Source: Porphyromonadaceae bacterium (lineage in GTDB: Bacteria; Bacteroidota; Bacteroidia; Bacteroidales; Porphyromonadaceae). From it: DNA of 64,000 nucleotides. The stretch covers positions 62,001-126,000 of the forward strand of contig JAUMYQ010000002.1 in the NCBI GenBank assembly GCA_030528555.1. Reading direction: 5' to 3'. The notes beneath the pieces are model-generated. The model saw only the letters and a program-made list of their open reading frames with translations. It was not told where the DNA came from and did not search any database. Within the stretch, counting starts at the first letter, position 1. Every line of letters starts with the position of its first letter. Positions 44,493 to 54,438 of the stretch are shown here, piece after piece. A program made the position numbers and the translations under genes.

Positions 44493-46421
44493 ATGCCTTC
44501 GTTGCGTATGCTTGTCTCGCTCGTGATGATGCTCCTTGCCCCTGACATACTGGTGTCTCAGGGAGTTTCTCTCCCTTCTCCCGAGTATACACGCAGACAG
44601 CTAGAGCGAGCTGTTACACATGGCCTTGAGGATGGCACCATATCTTCAGATGAGGCGGAGCAGAGCCTCGACTTGATTGACCAATGGCTAGCGTTACCCA
44701 AAAATATCGATCAAATCACCTCCGAAGAGCTAGCCGAGTATCGCTTACTCTCTCCTTATCAGATCTATCAGTTTATCCGTTACCGAGCCGAACACTTGGG
44801 TCATATCGCTACTCTCTATGACCTAAAAAATATCGTTGGCTGGGACGAAGATACCGCTCTCCTTATGGCTCCTCTTCTAAAGTTGGGCGATGCTCCGTCT
44901 ACTGCATGGCGTGAGGGGCTCGAGCGTGGACAGCTACAAGGTATGCTTCTGCACACAAGGCTCTCGGAGCCTTCTAATAAGCATTATTTAGGCCCTGCCA
45001 ATTCTCTTGCTTTTAGGGCTCAATATGTAGCTCAGGATAGGCTTTCTATTTTTTTAGGTGCTGAGCGTGATGCTTTTGAGCCGTGGCAATATGGCTCTCG
45101 TAGAGGGTTCGATAGCTATACTGGTCACGTAGCTGTACATCAGATTGGGGTCATTCGTTCGTTGGTGGTGGGCGACTATAGGGCCTCTTGGGGAGAGGGT
45201 TTAGTGCTGAACCAAGGTTTTCGGATGCGTCCGCCCCAAGACATTGCGTCAAAAGCATCGGGCATTCGCCCCATGCGGAGCCTAGCCGAGGGTGAGCGTA
45301 GTAGAGGTGTCGCAGCCGACTTTGGGCGAGGGCTCTGGCGGCTACTACTGCTCTACTCCTCTCAGTATCTTGATGGTCGTATCAATGAGGAGGGTGAGGT
45401 AATCGGACTTAGTCAGATAGGGCTACATCGCTCCGAGAGGGAACTGGAGCAGCGAGCGGTAGTGCCGATGCATCATCTAGGAGGCAGGTTCTCTTGGGAG
45501 GGAGACCGTCTAAGTCTTGGGTTGGGGTTACTCCGGTATAGTTTTGTGCCTAATAGGCTACGTCATGCTGTGGGAGCATCTCATATCTCCGAGCTAAGCG
45601 ACTTTACAGCACAGAATACATACTCTATTGACTATGGCTGGATGTCTCGCTCGGGACGGTTACGTTTCTCGGGTGAAGTGGCTCGTAGCAGTCTTGGTGG
45701 CTGGGCCCTCGTGCAGCAAATGAGAGCATCTGGTGGACGATTGGGAGACTGGGGCTTGGCTCTACGATATGTATCACCTACTTATTGGGCTTATTATGGA
45801 CACAGCCATACGTACAAATCTCGCCCGAACGATGAGCAGGGTTTTACCTTCTTTGCCGAGAGCCGAGAGCTGTTGCATAGATGGCAACTGAGATTGGGAG
45901 TAGACACTCATAGAAGTGTAAGTGAGGTCGGCAGAGGTTGGGCTTGGGTGGCACGTACCACAGCTGAGCGGTGGTATCGCCCAGCTGGATATATGCGCGC
46001 TACCCTCTCCTATAGTCGTCCAGCTGTGGGCGAGTCTGTTTTTCGCCTTAGTTTGCAGAGGCAATGGCAAGGGGTGAGAAGTAACCTAATACCTTATTTT
46101 GCGCTCAGCTACACTCCAGAAGGTTGGGGAGGAGCCTTAGCCTTTCGGGGAGAAGTGCGTCCAAGCTACAAGCTCAGGCTATGGGGCATGCTAGCTGCTT
46201 ATAGTGCTTCTTGGCGAGGGCGGATTTATTTACCTGAGCCACGACTGAGCCATCAATATGGCTTTACAATGCTGCATGGGAGAGGCATCCGTCTAACACT
46301 CGGTGGGCAGTGGCAGTTATCTAGCCGTTGGCAGCTTGGGTTGCGTGCTGTCTATTCGCCTGAAGATGTCGAGGTGGGGAGGAATGATAGTCAAATTACT
46401 CTGGGGATTTATTTTCGTTAA
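44493..46421 (+). CDS. Helix-hairpin-helix protein with outer-membrane-like C-terminus
   Basis: A 642-residue protein with an N-terminal signal peptide (MLVSLVMMLLAPDILVSQG). Residues about 65-130 form ComEA-like helix-hairpin-helix motifs (ITSEELAEYRLLSPYQIYQF, HLGHIATLYDLKNIVGW). The remaining 500 residues look like a beta-barrel with alternating aromatic strands, ending in LGIYFR with a terminal aromatic residue before Arg. Bacteroidetes proteins of this layout are usually labelled only by their HhH motifs. DNA uptake or recognition at the outer membrane is speculative. It is 26 bases after the thiN gene. Confidence 0.82.
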   Translation: MPSLRMLVSLVMMLLAPDILVSQGVSLPSPEYTRRQLERAVTHGLEDGTISSDEAEQSLDLIDQWLALPKNIDQITSEELAEYRLLSPYQIYQFIRYRAEHLGHIATLYDLKNIVGWDEDTALLMAPLLKLGDAPSTAWREGLERGQLQGMLLHTRLSEPSNKHYLGPANSLAFRAQYVAQDRLSIFLGAERDAFEPWQYGSRRGFDSYTGHVAVHQIGVIRSLVVGDYRASWGEGLVLNQGFRMRPPQDIASKASGIRPMRSLAEGERSRGVAADFGRGLWRLLLLYSSQYLDGRINEEGEVIGLSQIGLHRSERELEQRAVVPMHHLGGRFSWEGDRLSLGLGLLRYSFVPNRLRHAVGASHISELSDFTAQNTYSIDYGWMSRSGRLRFSGEVARSSLGGWALVQQMRASGGRLGDWGLALRYVSPTYWAYYGHSHTYKSRPNDEQGFTFFAESRELLHRWQLRLGVDTHRSVSEVGRGWAWVARTTAERWYRPAGYMRATLSYSRPAVGESVFRLSLQRQWQGVRSNLIPYFALSYTPEGWGGALAFRGEVRPSYKLRLWGMLAAYSASWRGRIYLPEPRLSHQYGFTMLHGRGIRLTLGGQWQLSSRWQLGLRAVYSPEDVEVGRNDSQITLGIYFR

Positions 46422-46733
46422 CCGCCAATCAAGAGGAGAGGGACGTATGAAACTCTTCCTTATTTTCCATTGGATTATCCTGTTTTTACCTTAATCTGTG
46501 AGATGCTTTGAGAGCACTTCCTTTTATACGAGTGAAGGTTTGTTAGGGGATGCTATAAATTAAGCCCCAATCAGATAGAGAGAGATTCAACCCCAGGCTC
46601 TCAGCGAAGTTTAGTTCTTAGAGTAAGGATGAACTTATCAAAATCTGGCGTAGCTATTCAAGGCGTTCTGCTATCATAATATAAGGTTTTTATAACAATC
46701 TTATAGGTAGGGAGTTGAGTGGTATTCTGATGA

Positions 46734-46881
46734 ACGCGAAAAATCTTCCCGATCTTTTCAAAAAAACTTCCCGATCTTTTTCCAAAAAGTTCGGGAACTC
46801 CCAAAAAAAAGTTCGGGAACTTTTTGCACAAAAATGGGGGGTGTTTCTAATGATTTTATAATGAGTAGATTATGTGTTTTC
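46734..46881 (+). repeat. Palindromic intergenic element, copy 4 (subfamily B)
   Basis: ACGCGAAAAATCTTCCCGATC, then TTCCCGATCTTTTT-CC-AAAAAGTTCGGGAA and AAAAGTTCGGGAAC. The right module is TGGGGGGTGTTTCTAATGAT, then ATGAGTAGATTATG, shared with copy 5. It lies between the HhH gene and the M23 peptidase gene and points at the latter. The stretch 46422-46733 contains no gene I can support. Confidence 0.87.
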
Positions 46882-46956
46882 TCAGTCGAGGAGGATACAA
46901 CCCTATGGAGCAGCCCAATTTTGATGTAATTATTCTTCGACATAGAAGAGGTAATG

Positions 46957-46986
46957 GTTGCATATTCATTGTTTTATATATCTTTG
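46957..46986 (+). promoter_or_regulatory. Possible promoter of the M23 peptidase gene
   Basis: GTTG (46957-46960), an 18-base spacer and TATCTTTG (46979-46986). The -33 box has one mismatch to TTTG. The leader to ATG 47108 would be about 115 bases. Confidence 0.45.
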
Positions 46987-47107
46987 CTGGCAAATCTTTG
47001 AGAAAACCTTGCAGAGGCTGATGAGCCTTTGTGAGTAATGCCATGGGGGATGGAAGGCAAAACTCTCTCGTGGGATAGGCAATTTGATATAAACGACAAA
47101 AGCAAGT

Positions 47108-48121
47108 ATGACAAAGGAAACACTGACACTGCTATGCGCGTCTCTGTGCCTTAGCTTCTCTGCTCCACAAGAGGCGACAGCCCAAAGTGGACGAGTGACT
47201 AGCACGAAGAGGGAGGTACGCACAGCAGGAGCAGAACGCCCTCTTGCCGATACAGCAAGGTCCGTTGTGGGCGAGCGTGCCCTGCTGGCGGATAAGCTAG
47301 AGATCAAGAAGCGTATCTCCTCAGAAAAGAAAAAAAGAAATGAAGAACTAAGAGAAGCCCTCACGGAAGAGAGCTTGGAGATGCCCTCCGCTGACCTGTA
47401 TGGGGAGGACTCGTGGACGAGTAGCGTGAATCCCTTCTCAACCACAGCAGCCAATATCCCAGCGCAGTACGATATTGATATCAATGAGTTTGTCATGCCT
47501 CTCAAGCGCAAGCATGTGACCTCGAGCTATGGTTATCGTCGTCGTTTTGGCAGAATGCACTACGGCACAGACCTAGCTCTAAGCATTGGCGATACGGTAC
47601 GAGCAGCATTCTCTGGTAAGGTGCGTATCAGCTCTTATGAGGCGCGTGGTTATGGCAACTATGTCGTTATCCGTCATCCCAACGGTTTGGAGACAGTTTA
47701 TGGTCACCTTCACCGATCGATGGTGCGGGAGGGGATGATTGTTAAGGCTGGTCAGCCGATTGCCTTGGGGGGAAATACGGGGCGTTCTACGGGGCCACAT
47801 CTGCATTTCGAAGCGCGCTTCATGGGTCAGCCCCTCAACCCTGAGGAGCTCTTCGACTTTGAGGAGGGTGTGCCACGCCTCGATGTCTATACTTTTCGCC
47901 GAGGTAGCTCTACGAGATCTAGAGCCCAATTGGCTCAAGCAAACAAATCTAAGGCGAGCAAGAGTGCTACAAGCATTCGCACCCATCGCATAAAGAAGGG
48001 AGAGACACTCTCCTCTATCGCCAAGCGGTACGGAACTACTGTGGCGAAGCTGCGTAAAAGTAACGGACTGGGGACGAATGCGGTACTAAAACCTGGAAAT
48101 AGCTTGCGTATCCCTAGCTAA
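47108..48121 (+). CDS. M23 metallopeptidase with LysM domain
   Basis: A 337-residue exported cell-wall protein. A signal peptide (LTLLCASLCLSFSAP) and a charged helical stretch (residues 58-90, KLEIKKRISSEKKKRNEE) precede the LytM/M23 domain: SSYGYRRRFGRMHYGTDLAL has the zinc His and Asp, and GPHLHFEARFMG has the HxH. The C-terminal 45 residues are a LysM peptidoglycan-binding repeat (HRIKKGETLSSIAKRYGTT). The residues needed for activity are all present. Likely a peptidoglycan endopeptidase acting in the periplasm. A strong terminator follows. Confidence 0.94.
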   Translation: MTKETLTLLCASLCLSFSAPQEATAQSGRVTSTKREVRTAGAERPLADTARSVVGERALLADKLEIKKRISSEKKKRNEELREALTEESLEMPSADLYGEDSWTSSVNPFSTTAANIPAQYDIDINEFVMPLKRKHVTSSYGYRRRFGRMHYGTDLALSIGDTVRAAFSGKVRISSYEARGYGNYVVIRHPNGLETVYGHLHRSMVREGMIVKAGQPIALGGNTGRSTGPHLHFEARFMGQPLNPEELFDFEEGVPRLDVYTFRRGSSTRSRAQLAQANKSKASKSATSIRTHRIKKGETLSSIAKRYGTTVAKLRKSNGLGTNAVLKPGNSLRIPS

Positions 48122-48142
48122 AAAATATGTTATACGACTGCG

Positions 48143-48190
48143 AACCACGTGTCTTCTCTTAGCCAGAGTAAGCACGTGGTTCTGTGCTTT
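48143..48190 (+). terminator. Terminator of the M23 peptidase gene
   Basis: Arms GAACCACGTG / CACGTGGTTC (10 bases) around a 21-base loop, followed by TGTGCTTTTTG. Confidence 0.75.
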
Positions 48191-48239
48191 TTGTTTCGTA
48201 CGGTATTCAAATTCCAATCATAAAATAGATACTTGATTC

Positions 48240-51200
48240 ATGAAGATTAACTTCTTCCGTAGCCCATCGGGCTCAGTACTAGCACTACAGTCCGCCCACA
48301 CGCTAGAGGGGGATGCGCTCAAGGCGCTTGGTTGGCTCTTCTCGGGAGCTGAATACCTCGGCACAGATGCCCTCGAGGGCTACTACGTTGGGCCTCGCAA
48401 GGAAATGCTCACCCCGTGGAGTACCAACGCTGTGGAGATCATGCAGAATATGAACCTCGAGGGTATGGTGCGCATCGAGGAGTACTACCCCGTAGCCGAT
48501 GCTACGGCAGGCTTCGATCCGATGCTCCAAGCCCTATACAATGGTCTCGACCAAAATATCTTCACCATAGATATTGAGCCCGATCCTATCCGCTACATCG
48601 AGGATATTAGGGCATACAACGAGGCAGAGGGGTTAGCACTCAGCGAAGAAGAAATCGACTATTTGGTAGGCGTCTCCGAGAGCATCGGGCGTAAGCTCAC
48701 CGACAGCGAGCTATTTGGCTTCTCGCAGGTGAACTCGGAGCATTGCCGCCACAAAATCTTCGGTGGCACATTCATCATCGATGGCGAGGAAAAAGAAAGC
48801 TCGCTCTTTGCCATGATCAAGGCAACCAGTGCCGCCAACCCGAACCAGCTCGTCTCGGCTTATAAGGACAATGTGGCCTTCGTCTCGGGGCCTCGTGTGG
48901 AGCAGTTCGCCCCAGCCTCGGCAGACAAGCCCGACTACTTCGAGACTAAGGAGTTCGACAGCGTGCTAAGCCTCAAGGCCGAGACGCACAACTTCCCCAC
49001 TACTGTAGAGCCATTCAACGGAGCGGCCACAGGCACAGGGGGCGAGATCCGCGACCGTATGGCTGGCGGTAGGGCGAGCATTCCGCTGGCTGGCACGGCC
49101 GTCTATATGACCTCCTACCCACGCACCAAGGCAGGGCGCAAGTGGGAGCAGCACACAGCCGAGCGTCCGTGGATCTATCAGACCCCAAGGCAAATCCTTA
49201 CCAAGGCATCTAATGGGGCGAGTGACTTCGGCAATAAGTTTGGGCAGCCCCTTATCTGCGGTTCGGTGCTGACCTACGAACATCAAGAGACCCCCGATGC
49301 ACCTAAGTATGGCTTCGACAAAGTGATTATGCTTGCAGGCGGTGTGGGCTATGCCCGAAAGGAAAATGCCCTCAAGGGTGAGCCTAAGCCCGGTGAAAAG
49401 GTCCTCCTCATCGGTGGCGACAACTACCGTATCGGTATGGGTGGCGGAGCAGTTAGCTCGGTAAATACGGGGCAATTCTCTGGGGCAATCGAGCTGAACG
49501 CTGTACAGCGCGCCAACCCCGAGATGCAGAAGCGTGCGCAAAACGTGATCCGAGCCATGGCGGAGAGCGAAGACAACCCTATCGTCTCTATCCACGACCA
49601 CGGTGCAGGTGGTCACCTCAACTGCCTGTCCGAACTAGTCGAAGCCACTGGCGGACATATCACTATGGACAGGCTGCCCATTGGCGACCCAACCCTCTCG
49701 GCTCGTGAGGTCATCGGCAACGAAAGCCAAGAGCGTATGGGCCTGCTTGTCGGAGAGAAGCATATCGATCAGCTCAAGCGCATTGCCGAGCGTGAGCGTG
49801 CGCCCCTCTATGTCGTGGGCGAAACGACGGACGATATGCGCCTCGTCTTCGCTAAGGACAACGGAGAGAAGCCCATCGACCTCGCCCTTGGCGATATGTT
49901 TGGCAGCTCGCCCAAGACCATTATGCAGGACAAGCACGTGGAGGTTGCCTACGCTGCGCCCCAGTATGAGCAGGACAAGCTAGAGGAGTATCTCGATGGC
50001 GTGCTGGCTATGGAGGCAGTGGCTTGTAAGGATTGGCTTACGAACAAGGTAGACCGCTCGGTAACAGGGCGTGTGGCTCGCCAGCAATGCCAAGGAGAGC
50101 TACAGCTACCGCTGAGTGACTGCGGAGCGATGGCGCTAGACTTCCGAGGCAGGGCAGGTATCGCCACCTCAATCGGGCATGCCCCAGCCGTAGCGATGGT
50201 AGACCCCGTGGCAGGCTCAGTGATGGCGATCGCCGAAGCCCTCACCAACATTGCCCTAGCCCCACTCACACATGGGCTACAAGGCGTATCGCTCAGCGCC
50301 AATTGGATGTGGCCCTGCCGCAATGAGGGCGAAGATGCGCGCCTATACGATGCCGTAGAGGCGGCAGCAGACTTCGCCATTAGCCTTGGCATCAATATCC
50401 CCACAGGTAAGGACTCCCTCTCGATGACGCAGAAGTACCCCAATGGCGAGCCTAGCGTCATCAGTCCAGGCACGGTGATCATCAGTGCCGCAGCCGAGGT
50501 GTCGGACGTTAAGCAGATTGTTTCGCCTGTGGTGCGAGGAGAGGAGGGTACGGCACTCTACCATATTGATTTCAGCTTTGCACCGCTCGCCCTTGGTGGC
50601 TCGGCCTTCGCCCAATACTTTGGCAAGCTAGGCGACAGCGTACCTACGGTAGAGGAGCCTGAGTACTTCCGTGATGCCTTTGCAGCCGTGCAGGAGCTTG
50701 TGGCGAGGGGTCTGGTACTTGCAGGGCACGACATCTCGGCAGGCGGTATGATCACCACGCTGCTGGAGATGTGCTTCGCTAGCACAGAGGGCGGTCTTGA
50801 GGTAGACCTCTCGGGTATCGAGGAGCGTGACCTCATCAAGATCCTCTTTGCCGAGAACCCAGGCCTCATCATCCAAGCGCGAGATACCGAGGTGGTGGAG
50901 GAAACCCTCCGAGCCTCGAGCCTCGGCTTCGCTCGCATCGCTCGCCCCACCAAGGAGCGCACGCTGAGCATTCGCCACCAAAGCAAGACCTTGACCCTCG
51001 ACATAGACCAGAAGCGTGAGCTGTGGTACGAAAGCTCTTTCCTTATGGATCTCCACCAGACGGCGAAACCACAGGCCGAAGCTCGCTATGCCAACTATAA
51101 GCACCAGCCTGTGCGCTACGTCTTCCCCAAGGGCTTCGAGGGAACGCTCGCTTCGCTTGGGCTGAACCCCGACCGCAAGGAGCGGAGCGGCATCCGTGCT

Positions 51201-51941
51201 GCCATCCTGCGCGACAAGGGAACGAACGGAGAGCGTGAGATGGCCTACGCCCTCCACCTCGCTGGCTTCGATGTAAAGGACATACACCTGACGGACTTAA
51301 CCAGCGGACGCGAGACGCTCGACGACGTGCAGATGATCGTCTTCTGCGGTGGCTTCTCCAATAGTGACGTACTCGGCTCGGCCAAGGGCTGGGCGGCTGG
51401 TATCCTCTTCAATGAGCAAGCCAAGCGCACCATCGATCGGTTCTACGCTCGCCCCGATACGCTTAGCCTCGGTATCTGCAACGGCTGCCAACTGATGGCG
51501 GAGTTGGAGCTACTCTACCCCGAGCATGAGGTAAAGCACAAGATGCAGCACAACGACTCTGGGCGGTTTGAGTCCAGCTTCGTGAGCCTCACTATTCCCG
51601 AGAACAATTCGGTGATGCTCGGCAACCTCGCTGGCTGCACTATCGGCACGTGGGTAGCGCACGGTGAGGGCAAGTTCGCCCTGCCCTACGGCACGGACCG
51701 CTACAATGTAGTAGCACGGTACGCCTATGATGCTTACCCTGCCAACCCCAACGGTTCGCCCGAGGGCATCGCAGCTCTATGCTCGGCAGACGGCAGACAT
51801 CTGGCGATGATGCCCCACCCCGAGCGGTCTGTCTTCCCATGGCAGTGTGGTTATTACCCAGCCACAGAGCGGGCAAGCCACGAGGTAAGCCCTTGGATGC
51901 AGGCCTTCCGCAACGCCTACGAGTGGCTTGCTAAGCGATAA
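48240..51941 (+). CDS. purL: Phosphoribosylformylglycinamidine synthase
   Basis: A 1233-residue single-chain PurL, the long form carrying a glutaminase domain. N-terminal PurS-like part, then the linker and two AIRS-type ATP domains (SQVNSEHCRHKIF, KAETHNFPTTVEPFNGAATG, GGHDISAGGM-like at LAGHDISAGGMITTLLE). The C-terminal class I glutamine amidotransferase contains FCGGFSNSDVLGSAKGW and the Cys nucleophile in SLGICNGCQLM, with HPE at MMPHPERSVFPW. It converts FGAR, glutamine and ATP to FGAM in purine synthesis. Noticeably more GC-rich than surrounding genes, fitting high expression. Terminator follows immediately. Confidence 0.97.
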   Translation: MKINFFRSPSGSVLALQSAHTLEGDALKALGWLFSGAEYLGTDALEGYYVGPRKEMLTPWSTNAVEIMQNMNLEGMVRIEEYYPVADATAGFDPMLQALYNGLDQNIFTIDIEPDPIRYIEDIRAYNEAEGLALSEEEIDYLVGVSESIGRKLTDSELFGFSQVNSEHCRHKIFGGTFIIDGEEKESSLFAMIKATSAANPNQLVSAYKDNVAFVSGPRVEQFAPASADKPDYFETKEFDSVLSLKAETHNFPTTVEPFNGAATGTGGEIRDRMAGGRASIPLAGTAVYMTSYPRTKAGRKWEQHTAERPWIYQTPRQILTKASNGASDFGNKFGQPLICGSVLTYEHQETPDAPKYGFDKVIMLAGGVGYARKENALKGEPKPGEKVLLIGGDNYRIGMGGGAVSSVNTGQFSGAIELNAVQRANPEMQKRAQNVIRAMAESEDNPIVSIHDHGAGGHLNCLSELVEATGGHITMDRLPIGDPTLSAREVIGNESQERMGLLVGEKHIDQLKRIAERERAPLYVVGETTDDMRLVFAKDNGEKPIDLALGDMFGSSPKTIMQDKHVEVAYAAPQYEQDKLEEYLDGVLAMEAVACKDWLTNKVDRSVTGRVARQQCQGELQLPLSDCGAMALDFRGRAGIATSIGHAPAVAMVDPVAGSVMAIAEALTNIALAPLTHGLQGVSLSANWMWPCRNEGEDARLYDAVEAAADFAISLGINIPTGKDSLSMTQKYPNGEPSVISPGTVIISAAAEVSDVKQIVSPVVRGEEGTALYHIDFSFAPLALGGSAFAQYFGKLGDSVPTVEEPEYFRDAFAAVQELVARGLVLAGHDISAGGMITTLLEMCFASTEGGLEVDLSGIEERDLIKILFAENPGLIIQARDTEVVEETLRASSLGFARIARPTKERTLSIRHQSKTLTLDIDQKRELWYESSFLMDLHQTAKPQAEARYANYKHQPVRYVFPKGFEGTLASLGLNPDRKERSGIRAAILRDKGTNGEREMAYALHLAGFDVKDIHLTDLTSGRETLDDVQMIVFCGGFSNSDVLGSAKGWAAGILFNEQAKRTIDRFYARPDTLSLGICNGCQLMAELELLYPEHEVKHKMQHNDSGRFESSFVSLTIPENNSVMLGNLAGCTIGTWVAHGEGKFALPYGTDRYNVVARYAYDAYPANPNGSPEGIAALCSADGRHLAMMPHPERSVFPWQCGYYPATERASHEVSPWMQAFRNAYEWLAKR

Positions 51942-51946
51942 GACAC

Positions 51947-51995
51947 GACCCCCCTGCTGAGATTTTCTTTAGAGAGGCTCGGCAGGGGTCTTTTT
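51947..51995 (+). terminator. Terminator of purL
   Basis: GACC-CCCCTGCTGAG pairs with CTCGGCAGGGGTC with small imperfections, followed by TTTTT. Confidence 0.75.
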
Positions 51996-52020
51996 CATCC
52001 ACTAATCTCAAGACAAGACA

Positions 52021-53070
52021 ATGGCTCATACTTACGAAGCAGGGCTGGTATCCATCGTGATACCCGTGTATAATGTAGCCGAATATCTGCCCGAATGCCT
52101 CGATTCGCTCCTCGAGCAAACCTACGATCAGCTAGAGATAGTCTGCGTCAATGACGGTAGCACGGACGATAGCGGTCGCGTCCTAGATACTTATGCCTCA
52201 AAGGATGCTCGCATTAGGGTGATTCACAAGGAAAATGGTGGCGTATCGCTGGCGCGCAATACGGCGATGCAAGCATCCCGAGGCGAGTTTATCACGCTCG
52301 TAGACGGAGACGACTGGCTCGAGCCAGATACGATTGAGCGGTGCATCGAATGCACACGTCAGCATCCCGAAGTGGACTTCATCGAGTACGGCTATGTCGA
52401 TGTCATCGAGGGCGATCGTCAGCCCTTCTATAGCCATATAGGCTCTGAGCCTTATAGCAAGCGAATGGGTGAGGAGACGCTCATTGGCTATGTCAATCAA
52501 GCCCTCCCCTCTCCGCTGGCTGGGGCGAAGTTCTTCCGCAGCTCCATTGTCGAGGGGATTAGCTTCCCCCTCGGTCGTTTCTATGAGGACGAGATCTTTG
52601 GCTTCAAGCTCTCGATGAAGTCCAACTGCTTCCTTTATCTAGCTGAGCCACTCTACAATTATAGGCGCAATCGTCCCAACTCTACGACCTCACAGGGGAT
52701 TACTAAGCGTATTGAGCAAATGTTTCAAAACCAGGTGGACTTGATTGCCGAGATGAAGCAGCTCGACAGCGAGGGTTACCTCAAGGGGAAGTTTAGCCAT
52801 CCGCTTGCGACCTTTGCCTGCACCTTTATGCTGCACAAGGCGATTATCTATGCCGCCAAGTTCCGAAGCGAAGCCCCCGAGCTACGTGGCTGGCTCGAAG
52901 AGATGCTTGGCAAGTACCTACCCGAGATTGGTAAGACGCCCTACATCACCTACGGCAAGGCAGATGAGCTGAAGAAAAAAGCCTTCCTACTTGCCCCTCG
53001 TGCCTATGCCTTCGTCAAGGTGGATATGCTTTCTTGGCTCTACAAGGCGCTGAATATCAAACAGAAATAG
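52021..53070 (+). CDS. Glycosyltransferase family 2
   Basis: A 349-residue GT-A enzyme: SIVIPVYNVAEYLPECLDSL, NDGSTDDSGRVLD, ENGGVSLARNTAMQASRGEF and the DXD-type LVDGDDWLEPDT are the usual order. No transmembrane segment is obvious, so it is probably membrane-associated by its partners. It forms a two-gene unit with the GT32 gene four bases downstream, a small glycan module perhaps for capsule, LPS or T9SS glyco-conjugates. Donor sugar unknown. Confidence 0.92.
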   Translation: MAHTYEAGLVSIVIPVYNVAEYLPECLDSLLEQTYDQLEIVCVNDGSTDDSGRVLDTYASKDARIRVIHKENGGVSLARNTAMQASRGEFITLVDGDDWLEPDTIERCIECTRQHPEVDFIEYGYVDVIEGDRQPFYSHIGSEPYSKRMGEETLIGYVNQALPSPLAGAKFFRSSIVEGISFPLGRFYEDEIFGFKLSMKSNCFLYLAEPLYNYRRNRPNSTTSQGITKRIEQMFQNQVDLIAEMKQLDSEGYLKGKFSHPLATFACTFMLHKAIIYAAKFRSEAPELRGWLEEMLGKYLPEIGKTPYITYGKADELKKKAFLLAPRAYAFVKVDMLSWLYKALNIKQK

Positions 53071-53074
53071 TACT

Positions 53075-53983
53075 ATGTCTGGGATCGACTATGAAGCTCT
53101 GCTACCCCGAAAGGAGCAGGGGGCGCAAATTAGCCGCAAGATCTTTCAGGTCTTTGTTCGGCCCAATGACGATGAACATGTTTTTGATTTCTTGCCTGTG
53201 GAGATCAAAAAGAACATGGAGCATATACAGACCATAAATGCGGGATGGGAATATACCCTCTTCGATAATGAGGCTGTCAAGTCTTTCATCCTCGAACACT
53301 ACGGAGCGGAGATTTGGAGCTATTACGAGCGCATCTCGCCTGTCTATGGTGCAGCTCGGGCGGACTTCTTCCGCTACTTGCTCATCTACCAAGAGGGGGG
53401 CATGTACATCGACATCAAGACCTCTCTGGAGAAACCTTTGGATGAAGTGCTTCGTCCCGAAGACAAATTCATCCTCACGCATTGGGACAACCTCCCTGGG
53501 GGGCAGTATGAGGGTGTGGGCATCTTCGGCGAAGTCAGCTTCCTGCCTCGTGGCGAATACATCCAATGGTGCGTCGCCTCGACCTCGGGGCATCCGCTGC
53601 TGCGTGCCGTCATTCTCGAGATGCTCAGGCGCATAGACGAGTACAATCCCTTTCGTCATGGGGCAGGTCTCTGGGGCGTACTGCGAACAACTGGCCCCGT
53701 GATGTACACTCAGACGATCGAGGCCCTGCGCCCCACGCTTACCGAGGGCAAGGACTACCGCCTACTCTCCAAGCCTCAAGACATCGGCCTGCGCTACTCC
53801 ATCTACGACAGCGAGGGCATCTATGGACATAAGAAGGCACTCAAGGCGAACTATAACAAGGCCACTACGCCTATCATCGTCCGCCCTGGTAGCCCCATTT
53901 ACACAGGTTTGGCACAGGCTTACCTCTTCGCTCGCCTTGCCGTGGGGGTCTTGAGGGACAAGATAGTACAACGGCTCAGTTAG
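53075..53983 (+). CDS. Glycosyltransferase family 32 (OCH1/capsular type)
   Basis: A 302-residue GT32-like enzyme. IFQVFVRPNDDEHV, YTLFDNEAVKSFIL, GAARADFFRYLLIYQEGGMY and the DXD motif of YIDIKTSLEKPL are characteristic of the Gly_transf_sug family, including mannosyl- and galactosyltransferases of polysaccharides. It follows the GT2 gene by four bases, and both are closed by a hairpin terminator. Exact linkage unknown. Confidence 0.9.
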   Translation: MSGIDYEALLPRKEQGAQISRKIFQVFVRPNDDEHVFDFLPVEIKKNMEHIQTINAGWEYTLFDNEAVKSFILEHYGAEIWSYYERISPVYGAARADFFRYLLIYQEGGMYIDIKTSLEKPLDEVLRPEDKFILTHWDNLPGGQYEGVGIFGEVSFLPRGEYIQWCVASTSGHPLLRAVILEMLRRIDEYNPFRHGAGLWGVLRTTGPVMYTQTIEALRPTLTEGKDYRLLSKPQDIGLRYSIYDSEGIYGHKKALKANYNKATTPIIVRPGSPIYTGLAQAYLFARLAVGVLRDKIVQRLS

Positions 53984-54024
53984 TTTTTCTGAGCAAAGCT
54001 CAGCGGTCAAGTCGCTTCTTGTGG

Positions 54025-54066
54025 GGCTGTGGTAGAGAGCATCTCTGCCACAGCCTCCATTTTTTA
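54025..54066 (+). terminator. Terminator of the glycosyltransferase pair
   Basis: GGCTGTGGTAGAGA pairs with TCTCTGCCACAGCC (one G-U pair), then a T-rich run ATTTTTTAATT. Confidence 0.75.
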
Positions 54067-54310
54067 ATTCGTGCTCCCAATACGAAAGAGGGGCCAGAGC
54101 GTGGATAGAAGGCTTGTTTGAAGCGGAAATGCAAGATGGGCAAGAGGCTGTTTGGCTCTGAGCGAACGATCTGGCTGGGCAAAATTTAGGGTCAAGGTCA
54201 ACCTTTGGGGCGGAGCTTGCCCGAATGAGCTAGAGGAAAATGAGCCGGAGAGGGGATAATAACTTGGCTTCTAGTGGATGAAAAATCCCTTCTATCTCGA
54301 TATAATCTTA

Positions 54311-54438
54311 AAATCAAGCTTGAGTTTATACAAATCAAGCCTTGGTTTGTATAAATCGTGATTGAGTTTGTATAAATCCAAGTTGAATTTGAAGAATTAG
54401 TGCGGACGAAACAAACTATTAGTGCGGACGAAACGGAT
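54311..54438. repeat. Tandem array: four 21-base units then two 22-base units
   Basis: Four imperfect 21-base units begin at 54311, 54332, 54353 and 54374, each AAATC... with a TTGAGTTTGTAT-like end. Two 22-base units follow at 54395 and 54417 sharing ATTAGTGCGGACGAAAC. The array lies between the glycosyltransferase unit and the converging hexosaminidase gene. I see no coding potential; a minus-strand ORF across it is just repeat translation. Confidence 0.8.

Noticed and set aside
46966..47511. Minus-strand ORF of 181 codons over the start of the M23 peptidase gene
   Set aside because: It overlaps the signal peptide and N-terminal domain of a clear exported peptidase and has no family features.
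48966..49616. Long minus-strand ORF (216 codons) inside purL, and similar ones at 49949-50482 and 50628-51287
   Set aside because: All are antisense to conserved PurL domains; the GC-rich codon use of purL leaves open frames on the other strand.
54311..54438. CRISPR array
   Set aside because: Units are contiguous without spacers, differ from each other, and no cas gene is in the window.
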